A stretch of 64,000 nucleotides of DNA from assembly GCF_042658925.1 (NCBI RefSeq), contig NZ_JBHSRF010000004.1, forward strand, positions 191,145 to 255,144, written 5' to 3'. The notes beneath the pieces are model-generated. The model was not told the origin of the DNA, did not search any database, and saw only the letters and a list, made by a program, of their open reading frames with translations. This document shows positions 49,662 through 59,052 of the stretch, in pieces. Source of the DNA: Sphaerisporangium aureirubrum (GTDB taxonomy: Bacteria > Actinomycetota > Actinomycetes > Streptosporangiales > Streptosporangiaceae). The stretch's first letter is position 1; every line of letters begins with the position of its first letter. The position numbers were made by a program, and so were the translations under genes.

Positions 49662-51008
49662 GTGACGGCTGCTGCCGCGCACCGGTCAGGCCGTACGGCC
49701 GTACCACCCGGTGTGGTGGCGCGGGTGGTACTGGGGGCCGTTCTGGTGGTGAACCTCCTGATCGTGGAGCTGCTGTTCTTCACGTCAGGGGGCGGGAAGA
49801 ACTCCGTGCTGACCGTCGCCAAGTTCTTCGGGCTGCACGTCGCCCTGATCATGATGTTGCAGCTGACCCTGGTGGCGCGGCTGCCGTGGCTTGACCGGCG
49901 GATCGGCATGGACCGGCTCACGTCCTGGCATCGCTGGGTCGGCTTCTCGCTGCTCTGGACGGTCGTCCTGCACGCGACCTTCATCGTGGTCGGGTACGCG
50001 ACGCTCGACGGCAAGCCGGTGGGGCGGACCTTCCTGAGCCTCGCCGCGGTGCCCGCCTCGCTGCTCGGCATGTGCGCCGCCGCGATCATCATCGCGATGG
50101 CGACGGTGTCGGTGCGGTACATCCGGCGCCGCCTGCGGTACGAGACCTGGCACGCGCTCCACATGCTGATGTATCTCGCCCTCCTGCTCGGCCTGGTGCA
50201 CCAGTTCCTGGAAGGCACCACCTTCACCGCCTCCGCTCTGTCGACCGCCTACTGGTGGGCCCTGTGGGCGTTCGTGGTCGTCTCCCTCATCGTCGGCCGG
50301 ATCGTCGTGCCGCTGCGGCGCAACGCGTACCACCAGCTCCGCGTCTCCGCCGTCGTACCGGAATCCGACAACGTCGTCTCGGTCCACGTCACCGGCCGCC
50401 ACCTCGACCGCCTGCCCGCCCGCGCCGGCCAGTTCTTCATCTGGCGCTTCCCCGGCCACAACCACTGGACCCGCGCGAACCCCTTCTCGCTGTCCGCCGC
50501 CCCCGACGGCCGCACCCTGCGCCTGACCGCCAAGGCCGTGGGCGACACGAGCACCGGCCTGCGCCACCTCCCCGTCGGGACCCGGGTCTTCGCCGAGGGC
50601 CCCTACGGCGCCTTCACCACCCTCCACCAGGTCAAGGACGCCACCCTCCTCATAGCCGGCGGCGTAGGCGTGACCCCCATCCGCGCGCTCCTCGAAGAAT
50701 CGACGGGCTCGACCGTCGTCCTCTACCGAGTCCAGACCGCGGCGGACGCCGTCCTCCTCCCGGAGCTGCAGGCCCTGGCCCAGTCCCGAGGCGCCCAGCT
50801 GCACGTCCTGACCGGCCGCACCGGCGCCGGCACCCCGCCCAACACCCCCTTCGCCCCGGACGACCTCCTGGCCCTGGTCCCCGACATCACCGACCGGGAC
50901 GTCTACGTCTGCGGCCCCCCGGCCATGACCACGGCCGTCCTGAAGACCCTCCGCACCCTGAAGGTCCCCCGCGCACAGATCCACGCCGAAAAGTTCAGCC
51001 TCGCCTGA
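49662..51008 (+). CDS. Ferric-reductase-like transmembrane flavocytochrome
   Basis: 448 aa, GTG start five bases after AGGAGG. The N-terminal half has about six membrane helices with paired histidines (TSWHRWVGF, VVLHATFIV, ETWHALHMLM, LGLVHQFL) fit to bind two haems. The C-terminal half is a ferredoxin-reductase-type FAD/NAD(P) unit: RANPFSLSAAP (FAD, RxxPxS-like), LLIAGGVGVTPIRALLE (NAD(P) glycine motif), and VYVCGPPAMTTAV. It passes electrons from cytosolic NAD(P)H across the membrane to ferric iron or oxygen. It is preceded by an independent promoter region, so a link with the NRPS cluster is not indicated. Confidence 0.87.
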   Translation: MTAAAAHRSGRTAVPPGVVARVVLGAVLVVNLLIVELLFFTSGGGKNSVLTVAKFFGLHVALIMMLQLTLVARLPWLDRRIGMDRLTSWHRWVGFSLLWTVVLHATFIVVGYATLDGKPVGRTFLSLAAVPASLLGMCAAAIIIAMATVSVRYIRRRLRYETWHALHMLMYLALLLGLVHQFLEGTTFTASALSTAYWWALWAFVVVSLIVGRIVVPLRRNAYHQLRVSAVVPESDNVVSVHVTGRHLDRLPARAGQFFIWRFPGHNHWTRANPFSLSAAPDGRTLRLTAKAVGDTSTGLRHLPVGTRVFAEGPYGAFTTLHQVKDATLLIAGGVGVTPIRALLEESTGSTVVLYRVQTAADAVLLPELQALAQSRGAQLHVLTGRTGAGTPPNTPFAPDDLLALVPDITDRDVYVCGPPAMTTAVLKTLRTLKVPRAQIHAEKFSLA

Positions 51009-51014
51009 CGGACC

Positions 51015-51926
51015 TCAGCCGGCGAGCATCTCCTCGGAGACCCGCCAGAGCCGGTCGGCGATCTCCGGGTCGACGGCGTACGCCGCGTAGCCGCGCCGTG
51101 GCCCGGTTCCCGAGTAGGGGCCGGCCTCGGCGCAGTCCTCGAAGTAGCGGCCGGTGACGCCGTCGAGAAGGGGGGACGTCGCGACCAGGACCGTGGTGGC
51201 GGCGCCCTGTTCGACGGTCTTGCCTCCCGGTCTGCCGGTGCCGACCATGAGCTGGTCGAAGGCCTCGTCGGTGAAGTTGCGGACGATGTTGGTGCGGACC
51301 ACTCCCGGCATCACCGCGTTCACGGTGATGCCGTCGGCCGCCCACCGGGCGGCCGCACCCACCGCGAAGAGCACGTTGGCGGTCTTGGACTGGGCGTAGC
51401 CGAGCATCGGCTCGTACTCGCGGTGCAGGAAGTTGATGTCCTCGAAGACGACGGGTGAGCGCAGGTGCGCCGCCGAGCTGAGCACCACCACACGGCCGCC
51501 GCGGGAGGCCAGCGCCCCGTGCAGGCCCGTGGTCAGGGTGAAATGGCCCAGGTGGTTGGTGGCGAACTGCAACTCCCAGCCTTCGGGAGTGCGGCTCAGC
51601 GGGGTCGCCGCGATACCGGCGTTGTCGACGAGGATGTCGAGCGGTCCGGTCCATCCGGCGCAGAAGTCACGGGCCGAGGCCTGCTCGGAAAGGTCGAGGT
51701 GCGCGACGGCGACCCTGCCGCCGATCTCGTCGGCGGCCTTGACCCCGGCGTTCATGTTCCGCACGGCCAGGACCACCTCGGCCCCCGCGCCGGCCAGCGC
51801 CCGGGCGGCCTCCAGGCCGATCCCGGACGAGGCGCCGGTGACGACGGCGCGTCTGCCACGCAGATCGATGCCCTCGATGACCTCACTCGCCGTGGAATCT
51901 GCCCCGAAAGGCGTGGTAGCGGTCAT
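51015..51926 (-). CDS. Short-chain dehydrogenase/reductase
   Basis: 303 aa. Classical SDR motifs are present: TGASSGIG (~31–38) for NAD(P), DILVDNAGIA in place of NNAG, catalytic Ser in VVLSSAAHL, and YAQSK with the Tyr/Lys pair. It resembles the retinol-dehydrogenase/WWOX-like SDRs common in actinomycetes. It ends six bases from the convergent flavocytochrome gene and lies 50 bp downstream of the AraC-family regulator gene on the same strand. They may form a two-gene unit. Substrate unknown. Confidence 0.9.
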   Translation of the reverse strand: MTATTPFGADSTASEVIEGIDLRGRRAVVTGASSGIGLEAARALAGAGAEVVLAVRNMNAGVKAADEIGGRVAVAHLDLSEQASARDFCAGWTGPLDILVDNAGIAATPLSRTPEGWELQFATNHLGHFTLTTGLHGALASRGGRVVVLSSAAHLRSPVVFEDINFLHREYEPMLGYAQSKTANVLFAVGAAARWAADGITVNAVMPGVVRTNIVRNFTDEAFDQLMVGTGRPGGKTVEQGAATTVLVATSPLLDGVTGRYFEDCAEAGPYSGTGPRRGYAAYAVDPEIADRLWRVSEEMLAG

Positions 51927-51976
51927 CTGTCGACGCTAACGAACGCCCCGTTAAGCGCAGGGAGATCGAAAGGGGG

Positions 51977-52936
51977 TCACTCGCCCTGCTTCAGGTCCTG
52001 GCGCCAGCGGCCGGGGGGACGGCCGTGGTGGCGGCGGAACGCGGCGGCGAAGGCGTACGGGGAGGCGTAGCCGGTGAGATCGGCGATCTGGGCGAGGGTC
52101 AGGTCGCCGGTGCGCAGGTGGTCTCGGGCGAGGGTCATGCGCCAGTCGGTCAGGTACCGCATGGGGGCCTGGCCGAGTGCCTGCTGGAAGCCGCGGGCGA
52201 ACGACGCCCGGGACAGGCCGCTGAGCGCGGCCAGCTCGGACACCGTCCACGGGTGGGCGGCGTCGGCGTGCATGGCGCGCAGCGCGGGGCTCAGCCTGGG
52301 GTCGGCCGAGGCGCGGAACCAGCGGGGAGCGCCGGCGCCGCGCTGGAAGCAGGTCCGTATGGCGTACACGAGGAGGATGTCCAGCAGCCGGTCGAGCACG
52401 GTCGGATGGCCGGGCGCGGGGGCGGCCAGCTCGCGGGACAACAGGCCGACGACGTCGCGCAGGGGATCGTCGACGGCCGCGGACAGCGGGAGGATCGGGG
52501 GGAGCGCGTCGATCAGGCCCTGGCCGATGTCCCCGGAGAACCGGTAGGCGCCGCACATGAACACCGCCGCGCGGTGATCGCCCGAGCGTTCGTCGTGCTC
52601 GTGACGCGCGTGGAACCGCTCCAGCGGCAGGCAGGCGGCGCCCGCCTCGTGGGCGATGTGGTGGTCGGGTCCACCGCGGACGAGCGCGACGTCGCCGGGG
52701 GCGAGCTCGACCGCCGCACGCGGATCGTCCAGCCACAGCCACGCGCGCCCCTGGACGACGGTGTGCACCGCCATCTGGATGTCACCGGGCAGGCGCAGCC
52801 CCCACGGCGGGCAGGCCACCGACCGGGCGAAGACCGCGCCGGACGCGCGCGCCCTGGCCAGATGGTCTTGCAGGACGTCCACAGGCTGAGTGTCTCGCGT
52901 AAACAAATCGAGCGTCAAGCGCATTGAACGTCTCAT
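51977..52936 (-). CDS. AraC-family transcriptional regulator (cupin_6 type)
   Basis: 319 aa from the ATG at 52936; an ATG at 52924 is the alternative. The N-terminal cupin_6 region contains FARSVACPPWGLRLP and GDVALVRGGPDHHI. The C-terminal tandem AraC HTH (~220–315) has WTVSELAALSGLSRASFARGFQQALGQAPMRYLTDWRM and LAQIADLTGYASPYAFAAAFRRHHGRPPGRWR. It is divergent from an NmrA-like gene with only ~23–35 bp between starts, a classic arrangement for a regulator controlling its neighbour. Confidence 0.92.
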   Translation of the reverse strand: MRRSMRLTLDLFTRDTQPVDVLQDHLARARASGAVFARSVACPPWGLRLPGDIQMAVHTVVQGRAWLWLDDPRAAVELAPGDVALVRGGPDHHIAHEAGAACLPLERFHARHEHDERSGDHRAAVFMCGAYRFSGDIGQGLIDALPPILPLSAAVDDPLRDVVGLLSRELAAPAPGHPTVLDRLLDILLVYAIRTCFQRGAGAPRWFRASADPRLSPALRAMHADAAHPWTVSELAALSGLSRASFARGFQQALGQAPMRYLTDWRMTLARDHLRTGDLTLAQIADLTGYASPYAFAAAFRRHHGRPPGRWRQDLKQGE

Positions 52937-52959
52937 CTCACAGCCGGATGATCGTGTCC

Positions 52960-53787
52960 ATGACCAAAACCACCAAGAACGTCCTCGTACTCGGCGGCAC
53001 AGGGAAGACCGGTTCGAGAGTCGCGAGCAGGTTGACGGAACTCGGGCTGACGGCCCGCAGGGCGGCGCGCGGCGGGCCGGACGTGCGGTTCGACTGGGAC
53101 GACACGACCACCCACCGTCCCGCCCTCGACGGCGTGGACCGTGTGTACCTCGTGGCGCCCGTCCAGCGTGTGGACTTCGCCCCCGCGGTGTCGTCCTTCC
53201 TGGACCTCGCGGAGACCGCCGGCGTGCGCCACGTCACCTACCTCAGCGCGTACGGCGTGAACCACGCTCCGCCTGAGGCGGCCCACCGGGCCGTCGAACT
53301 CGACCTCATGGCCCGGAGCGGCTTCACCTACTCGATTCTGCGCCCCTCGTGGTTCATGCAGAACTTCAGCGAGACCTTCCTGCGGCCGGTCGAGGACGTG
53401 CTCGACATGCCGACCGGCGACGGAACCGAGGCCTTCGTGGACGCCGAGGACATCGCCGCCGTCGCCGCCGCCACGCTCGCGGACCCGGCCGCCCACGCGG
53501 GCGCCGAGTACGCCCTCACCGGCCCCGAGGCGATCACACTGGCCGGCGTCGCCGGCATCATCTCCGGCGTCACCGGCCGTCCGATGAGGCACGAGAACAA
53601 CCCGGACACCTGGCTGGCCCGTTCCGGCGCCTCGGCCGAGTACACGGAGGTGCTGCTCTTCCTGGCCGGCAACATCGCCTCCGGCCGCGACGCCCGGCCG
53701 TGCGACGACATCCAGAAGGTCACCGGACGCCCCGCGGGCGACTTCACGGCCTACGCGCGACGCACCGCGCACGCCTGGAGCACATGA
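52960..53787 (+). CDS. NmrA-like NAD(P)-binding protein
   Basis: 275 aa from the ATG at 52960, which puts the Rossmann motif (VLVLGGTGKTGSRVA) right after the start; earlier in-frame ATGs would run into the AraC gene start. GVRHVTYLSAYGVN and YSILRPSWFMQNF are typical of NmrA/QOR2-like atypical SDRs that sense or reduce quinones and similar compounds. The divergent AraC regulator probably controls it. Confidence 0.87.
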   Translation: MTKTTKNVLVLGGTGKTGSRVASRLTELGLTARRAARGGPDVRFDWDDTTTHRPALDGVDRVYLVAPVQRVDFAPAVSSFLDLAETAGVRHVTYLSAYGVNHAPPEAAHRAVELDLMARSGFTYSILRPSWFMQNFSETFLRPVEDVLDMPTGDGTEAFVDAEDIAAVAAATLADPAAHAGAEYALTGPEAITLAGVAGIISGVTGRPMRHENNPDTWLARSGASAEYTEVLLFLAGNIASGRDARPCDDIQKVTGRPAGDFTAYARRTAHAWST

Positions 53788-53988
53788 TCCGGAGGGCCGC
53801 TCAGCTCGCCCCGGAACTCGAACCGGTCGGTGATGTCCAGCCGTGGTTCCTGGCGGGCGAGAGGAGAGTCAAGGCGATGGGACATGATGCTCTCGCATCT
53901 CCGTTCGGCGGCCCGTGCTCGGGCGCCCCGGGGATGGTTCGCGCCTTGATTTAACATGGCCGGAAAACTTCAGGAGGGTGGGGACCGC

Positions 53989-55179
53989 ATGGGCAGGCCT
54001 GAGCGCAGGACAGTGCGTGACGTACGGCGCGGGAATCAGGCCATGCTCCTGCGGGCCCTGTACTTCGGCGGGCCCGCCAGCCGCAACGACCTGTGTGAGG
54101 CGACGGGGCTGAGCAGCGCCACGGTCAGCACCATGACGGGGGAGCTGCTCGGCGACACCGTCCTGGTCGAGGCGGGTCACGTGGACTCCGACGGGGGCCG
54201 TCCGCGGGTGCTGCTGCGGGTGAACCCCGATTACGGCTACGTGGTCGGCGTGGACGTGGGCGAGACGCAGGTGCGGGTCGAGCTGTTCGACCTGGACATG
54301 ACCGAGCGCGCCCGCGCGCTCTACGCGGTCCACTCCGCCCGCCACGACCCCGAGCTCGTCGCGCGGCACATCCTCGCGGGCATCGACACGGTGATCGGCG
54401 AGGGCGGCGTCTCCCCGGGCCAGGTGCTCGGCGTCGGCGTCGGCGTCCCCGGCATCGTGGAGCCGGGGCCGGACGCGCTCGTGCAGGCCAAGACCTTCGG
54501 CTGGGAGGCGGTCCCGCTGGGCACTCTGCTGCGGGCCGGCACGTCGCTGCCGCTGTACGTGGACAACGGCGCCAAGACGATGGGCCAGGCCGAGCTGTGG
54601 TTCGGCACGGGCCGCGGCACCAGCGACACCGTCGTCATGCTGATCGGCTCGCGCGTCGGCGGCACGATCGTCACCGACGGCGGCATCTACCGCGGCGCCG
54701 GGCACGCCGCGGGCGAGATCGGGCACCTGAAGATCGTCACGGGCGGGCGGCTGTGCAAGTGCGGCGGGCGCGGCTGCCTGGAGGCTTACGTCGGGGCCGA
54801 GGCGATCCTGGACCGCGCCGGCGTCGTGGCCGACTCCGCGGAGGAGGAGGCGGCGCTGGCCCGCCTGCTGGCGACGGGCTCTCCCGTCCTCGACGAGACC
54901 GTCGAGCTGCTCGGCGTGGGCCTGTCGAACCTGATCCACCTGTTCAACCCCGAGCGCATCGTGATCGGCGGGTGGGCCGGCCTGATGCTGGGGGAGAGCC
55001 GGCTGCTGGAGATCCGCGCGGCGACGGCGGCGAACACCCTGCTCCAGCCGTACAAGACCGCCTCCATAATGCTGGGCCGCCTCGGCCCGGACGCGGTCGC
55101 CATGGGCGCGGCGACTTTGGTGATCGAGCAGTTCCTTCGCGATGCCAGGTTTCCCGCTTCTGTCGGCACTATGTCATAA
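53989..55179 (+). CDS. ROK-family transcriptional repressor
   Basis: 396 aa from the ATG at 53989 (AGGAGG upstream); the ATG at 53956 lacks a ribosome site. A winged HTH occupies ~15–75 (NQAMLLRALYFGGPASRNDLCEATGLSSATVSTMTGELL). The ROK sugar-kinase-like fold follows: VVGVDVGETQVRVELFDL, GVGVGVPGIV, VDNGAKTMGQAELWFG, GHLKI, and the zinc site CKCGGRGCLE. The C-terminal IVIGG segment is present. ROK repressors respond to mono- or oligosaccharides. Directly downstream are three secreted glucan-active genes in the same direction, which it likely controls. Confidence 0.93.
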   Translation: MGRPERRTVRDVRRGNQAMLLRALYFGGPASRNDLCEATGLSSATVSTMTGELLGDTVLVEAGHVDSDGGRPRVLLRVNPDYGYVVGVDVGETQVRVELFDLDMTERARALYAVHSARHDPELVARHILAGIDTVIGEGGVSPGQVLGVGVGVPGIVEPGPDALVQAKTFGWEAVPLGTLLRAGTSLPLYVDNGAKTMGQAELWFGTGRGTSDTVVMLIGSRVGGTIVTDGGIYRGAGHAAGEIGHLKIVTGGRLCKCGGRGCLEAYVGAEAILDRAGVVADSAEEEAALARLLATGSPVLDETVELLGVGLSNLIHLFNPERIVIGGWAGLMLGESRLLEIRAATAANTLLQPYKTASIMLGRLGPDAVAMGAATLVIEQFLRDARFPASVGTMS

Positions 55180-55194
55180 AAGTTAAATTAAGCA

Positions 55195-55243
55195 TTGACA
55201 CTACCCCCTGCGCATGTGCACTCTCATGCGAGAGAGCGCTCTC
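55195..55243 (+). promoter_or_regulatory. Promoter region with LacI-type palindrome
   Basis: TTGACA (55195–55200) lies in an AT-rich stretch after the ROK gene. A perfect 12-bp palindrome GAGAGCGCTCTC (55232–55243) follows, with the central CG of LacI-family operators such as actinomycete cellulose/glucan regulators. It sits 48 bp before the GTG of the first secreted protein gene. A clear -10 is not visible. No LacI-type gene is in the window, so an outside regulator would act here in addition to ROK. Confidence 0.65.
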
Positions 55244-55290
55244 CACACCTCCGTCACTCCTGTGGCGCACCCCCGTCGTGAGGAGAAGCA

Positions 55291-57453
55291 GTGCACGTGT
55301 CCCGGAGCTCCGGCAGGCGCACCCTGTCAGGAACTTTTCTCGCCCTCATCGCTTTATTCGCATCGTGCCTGGTCGCAGGGCCCGCGGCAGCCGCCGACGT
55401 GCTGCTGTCGCAAGGCAGGCCGGCCACCGCGTCGTCCGCCGAGAACGCGGGCACCGCCGCCTCGGCCGCCGTGGACGGCAACACCGGCACCCGCTGGTCC
55501 AGCGCCTTCAGCGACCCGCAGTGGATCCAGGTCGACCTCGGCGCGAGCGCCACCATCAGCCAGGTCGTGCTCCGCTGGGAGGCGGCCTACGGCAGAGCCT
55601 TCAAGATCCAGGTCTCCGGCGACGCGGCCGCCTGGACCGACGTCTACTCCACCACCACCGGCACCGGCGGCACGCAGACCCTCGCCGTCTCGGGAACCGG
55701 CCGTTACGTCCGCATGTACGGCACCACCCGCGCCACCGGCTACGGCTACTCGCTGTGGGAGTTCCAGGTGTACGGCAGCACCGGCGGCAGCGACCCGAAC
55801 CTGCCGGGCGGCGGCGACCTCGGCCCCAACGTGATCGTCTTCGATCCGTCCATGGCGGGCGCCACCATCCAGAGCAGGCTGAACTCCGTCTTCGCCACCC
55901 AGGAGTCCAACCAGTTCGGCACCCAGCGGTACGCCCTGCTGTTCAAGCCGGGCAGCTACAACGTCAACGCCAACATCGGCTTCTACACCTCCATCGCGGG
56001 CCTCGGCCGCAACCCCGACGACGTCACCATCAACGGCGGCGTCACCGTCGACGCCGGCTGGTTCAACGGCAACGCCACGCAGAACTTCTGGCGCTCGGCG
56101 GAGAACCTGTCGATCACGCCGACCGGCGGCGAGAACCGCTGGGCCGTCTCGCAGGCGGCGCCGTTCCGGCGGATCCACGTGCGCGGCAACCTCAACCTCG
56201 CGCCCTCCGGGTACGGCTGGGCCAGCGGCGGCTACATCGCCGACAGCAAGATCGACGCCACGGTGGGCCCGTACTCCCAGCAGCAGTGGCTCACCCGTGA
56301 CAGCCAGATCGGCGGCTGGACCAACGGCGTGTGGAACATGGTGTTCTCCGGCGTCGTGGGCGCCCCCGCGCAGAGCTTCCCGAACCCGCCCTACACCACC
56401 ATCGCCCAGAGCCCGGTGACCCGGGAGAAGCCCTACCTCTACGTCGACTCCGCCGGCGCCTACAACGTCTTCGTCCCCTCGCTGCGCCAGAACACCAGCG
56501 GCACGAGCTGGTCGGGCGGGTCCACCCCCGGCACGTCCCTCCCGCTCAGCAGGTTCTACGTCGCCAAGCCGTCCGACAGCGCCGCCACCATCAACCAGGC
56601 GCTCGCCCAGGGGCTGAACCTGCTGTTCACGCCCGGCGTCTACCGCGTCAACCAGACGATCAACATCACCCGTCCGGACACCGTCGTCCTCGGCGTCGGC
56701 TACCCGACGCTGATCCCCGAGAACGGCGTGATCCCGATGTCCACCGCGGACGTGGACGGCATCAGGATCGCCGGCGTGCTCTTCGACGCCGGCTCGGTCA
56801 ACTCGCCGGTGCTGCTGCGGGTGGGCCCGGACGGCTCCTCGGCCGGGCACGCGTCGAACCCGATCTCCCTCCAGGACGTCTTCTTCCGGATCGGCGGTGC
56901 CCAAGCCGGGCGGGCGACCACCAGCCTGGTGGTGAACAGCCACAACACGCTGATCGACCACATCTGGGCGTGGCGCGGCGACCATGGCACCGGCGTGGGC
57001 TGGACCACCAACCCCGCCGACACCGGCCTGATCGTCAACGGCAACAACGTGACGGCGTACGGCCTGTTCGTCGAGCACTACCAGAAGTACCAGGTCATCT
57101 GGAACGGCCAGGGCGGCCGCACCATCTTCTTCCAGAACGAGATGCCCTACGATCCGCCGAACCAGGCCGCGTGGATGAACGGCAGCACGCGGGGCTACGC
57201 CGCCTACAAGGTGGCGAACTCGGTGACCAGCCACGAGGCATGGGGCCTGGGCGCCTACTGCTACTTCAACGTCAACCCGTCGGTCGTGGCGGAACGCGGC
57301 TTCGAGTCGCCCACCGCGTCCGGCGTGCGGTTCCACGACCTGCTCACCGTCTCCCTCGGTGGCAACGGGACCATCGCGCACGTGATCAACAACACCGGCG
57401 GCCCCGCCCAGGGCACCGCCACCGTCCCGGTCAACATCGTCAGCTACCCCTGA
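55291..57453 (+). CDS. Secreted F5/8-type C (CBM32-like) + right-handed beta-helix protein
   Basis: 720 aa; GTG start with AGGAG upstream. A Sec signal peptide (~1–35, ending AGPAAAA) is followed by an F5/8 type C module (~37–165: SQGRPATASSAENAGT, RWSSAFSDPQWIQVDLG, GYGYSLWEFQVYG). A long region (~175–720) rich in short beta-strands has pectate-lyase-like patterns (LFKPGSYNVNANIGFYTSIAGLG, TFTPGVYRVNQTINIT, NNVTAYGLFVEHYQKYQVIW). The family occurs widely in actinomycetes next to beta-1,3-glucanases and resembles GH55-type folds, but I cannot assign a CAZy family or catalytic residues. It presumably acts on an extracellular glucan. Confidence 0.75.
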   Translation: MHVSRSSGRRTLSGTFLALIALFASCLVAGPAAAADVLLSQGRPATASSAENAGTAASAAVDGNTGTRWSSAFSDPQWIQVDLGASATISQVVLRWEAAYGRAFKIQVSGDAAAWTDVYSTTTGTGGTQTLAVSGTGRYVRMYGTTRATGYGYSLWEFQVYGSTGGSDPNLPGGGDLGPNVIVFDPSMAGATIQSRLNSVFATQESNQFGTQRYALLFKPGSYNVNANIGFYTSIAGLGRNPDDVTINGGVTVDAGWFNGNATQNFWRSAENLSITPTGGENRWAVSQAAPFRRIHVRGNLNLAPSGYGWASGGYIADSKIDATVGPYSQQQWLTRDSQIGGWTNGVWNMVFSGVVGAPAQSFPNPPYTTIAQSPVTREKPYLYVDSAGAYNVFVPSLRQNTSGTSWSGGSTPGTSLPLSRFYVAKPSDSAATINQALAQGLNLLFTPGVYRVNQTINITRPDTVVLGVGYPTLIPENGVIPMSTADVDGIRIAGVLFDAGSVNSPVLLRVGPDGSSAGHASNPISLQDVFFRIGGAQAGRATTSLVVNSHNTLIDHIWAWRGDHGTGVGWTTNPADTGLIVNGNNVTAYGLFVEHYQKYQVIWNGQGGRTIFFQNEMPYDPPNQAAWMNGSTRGYAAYKVANSVTSHEAWGLGAYCYFNVNPSVVAERGFESPTASGVRFHDLLTVSLGGNGTIAHVINNTGGPAQGTATVPVNIVSYP

Positions 57454-57481
57454 CCCCCGGGCACGGCGCACACGGGTAGGG

Positions 57482-57551
57482 CGCGCCGGCGGCGTATCAC
57501 GACGCCGGCGCGTCCCCACCGTCGCGGGCGGGCCGCGACAGCGGTCCGCCC
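57482..57551 (+). terminator. Two tandem hairpins after the beta-helix gene
   Basis: A 10-bp stem (CGCGCCGGCG at 57482–57491 with its complement at 57503–57512) is followed by an 11-bp stem with a four-base loop (57526–57551, one G·U pair). They lie in the 204-bp gap before the next gene, which then starts with its own GAGGAG ribosome site. They may attenuate rather than fully stop readthrough into the downstream glucanase genes. Confidence 0.6.
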
Positions 57552-57657
57552 GTCCCGGGCCGGTTCCCCGCCGCGTACGGCGGCCGGTCAGGACGTACGA
57601 ACACGGCGATCACGGCGCGGAACACGGTTTCGCCTTCCTCGACGAGGAGCTCCCCCC

Positions 57658-59028
57658 ATGAAAGTGACGCCCCATCTCCCCTTCAGGCTCTCCTTCCCCG
57701 CCGCGCTGTTCACCGCGCTGGCACTGGCGGTGACCTGCATGGTCGCCCTGCCCGGTCAGTCCCGCGCCGCCGCCGCGTGCGGCACGGCCGACGCCGCGCA
57801 GGGCAGGCCCGCCACCGCCTCCTCCACCGAGAACGCCACCTTCCCCGCCTCGGCCGCCGTGGACGGCAACGCCGGGACGCGCTGGTCCAGCGCGTTCAGC
57901 GATCCGCAGTGGATCCAGGTGGACCTCGGCTCGGTCCAGTCCGTCTGCCAGGTCGTGCTGAGCTGGGAGGCGGCCTACGCCCGCGCCTTCCGGATCGAGG
58001 TGTCCGGCAACGGCTCGTCCTGGACCTCGATCTACTCCACGACCACCGGCGCCGGCGGCACCCAGACCCTCGGCGTCACCGGCTCGGGCCGCTACATCCG
58101 CGTGTACGGCACCACACGCGCCACCGTCTACGGCTACTCGCTGTGGAGCCTCACCGTGCGCACCGAGGGCGGCACCGGCCCGACGCCGACCCCGACGCCC
58201 ACGGCGCCGGACGCGTTCTGGGGCGACACCGCCTCCATCCCTCCCGCGCGCAACGTCGTGATGGTGAAGATCCTCAACCGGACCAACGGCCGGTACCCGG
58301 ACTCGCAGGTGTACTGGAGCTACAACGGCCAGGTGCACTCGATCGCCGAGCAGCCCTACTTCGACATGCCGGCCAACACCGCGGGCCGCATGTACTTCTA
58401 CGTCGGCTCCCCGAACAGCCAGTACTACGACTTCATCGAGTTCACCGTCGGCCCCGCGGTGTTCAACGGCAACACCACCCGCGTGGACGCGTTCGGCCTG
58501 AAACTCGCGATGCGGCTGCACGCCCGCGACGGCTACGACGTGGCCGTGGGCGAGGACTACTCGATCTTCGCCGAGTCCCGCGAGGCGACGTTCCAGCGGT
58601 TCGTCAACGAGGTGCCCACCGAGTTCAAGCCGCTGGCCCAGGTGCAGGCCCCGTACCGGATCCCGGCGCCGGGCAGCGCGGCGATCTTCCAGCCCGGCGG
58701 CCAGTACGCGAACTACTTCACCGGCTACGCGGCGCAGAACGGCGTCAACGCCACCACCTCGCAGGTCACCGGCTGCGCCGGGCCGCTCTCGGAGGCGCCC
58801 AAGCTGTGCGCGGCGCTGAACCGCCACGTCGCCGGGCTCTCCGACGCCCAGCAGTCCGACCCCGCCCAGTACTACCGGGCCGCCCCGGCCAACTACTACT
58901 CCAAGTTCTGGCACGACCACGCGCTCGGCAAGCGGGCCTACGGCTTCCCCTACGACGACTACGCCGACCAGTCGTCGTTCATCTCGCACGGCAACCCCCA
59001 GTACCTGCTGGTCGCCGTCGGCTGGTAG
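57658..59028 (+). CDS. Secreted beta-1,3-glucanase, GH64-like, with F5/8-type C module
   Basis: 456 aa; ATG eight bases after GAGGAG. The signal peptide is ~1–38. The F5/8 C module (~42–175) is nearly the same as in the previous gene. A Pro-Thr linker (~177–187) leads to a catalytic region (~190–456) with NVVMVKILNRTNGRYPDSQVYWS, FDMPANTAGRMYFYVG, DFIEFTVGPAVFNGNTTRVDAFGLKLAMRLH, AATFQRF-like and PLAQVQAPYRI. This is the thaumatin-like fold of laminaripentaose-producing GH64 enzymes. It would cut beta-1,3-glucan outside the cell. The substrate module may hold the enzyme on the polymer. Confidence 0.85.
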   Translation: MKVTPHLPFRLSFPAALFTALALAVTCMVALPGQSRAAAACGTADAAQGRPATASSTENATFPASAAVDGNAGTRWSSAFSDPQWIQVDLGSVQSVCQVVLSWEAAYARAFRIEVSGNGSSWTSIYSTTTGAGGTQTLGVTGSGRYIRVYGTTRATVYGYSLWSLTVRTEGGTGPTPTPTPTAPDAFWGDTASIPPARNVVMVKILNRTNGRYPDSQVYWSYNGQVHSIAEQPYFDMPANTAGRMYFYVGSPNSQYYDFIEFTVGPAVFNGNTTRVDAFGLKLAMRLHARDGYDVAVGEDYSIFAESREATFQRFVNEVPTEFKPLAQVQAPYRIPAPGSAAIFQPGGQYANYFTGYAAQNGVNATTSQVTGCAGPLSEAPKLCAALNRHVAGLSDAQQSDPAQYYRAAPANYYSKFWHDHALGKRAYGFPYDDYADQSSFISHGNPQYLLVAVGW

Positions 59029-59052
59029 CCGGCCGGACACACGGGAGAATCC

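Noticed and set aside
49662..51008. Siderophore-iron reductase as evidence that the NRPS makes a siderophore
   Set aside because: The gene has its own promoter region beyond the exporter, and no siderophore receptor, ABC importer or hydroxamate/catechol genes are in the window.
53788..53988. Small gene or RNA between the NmrA-like and ROK genes
   Set aside because: No frame with a ribosome site, no stable hairpin and no recognisable RNA motif in this 200-bp gap.
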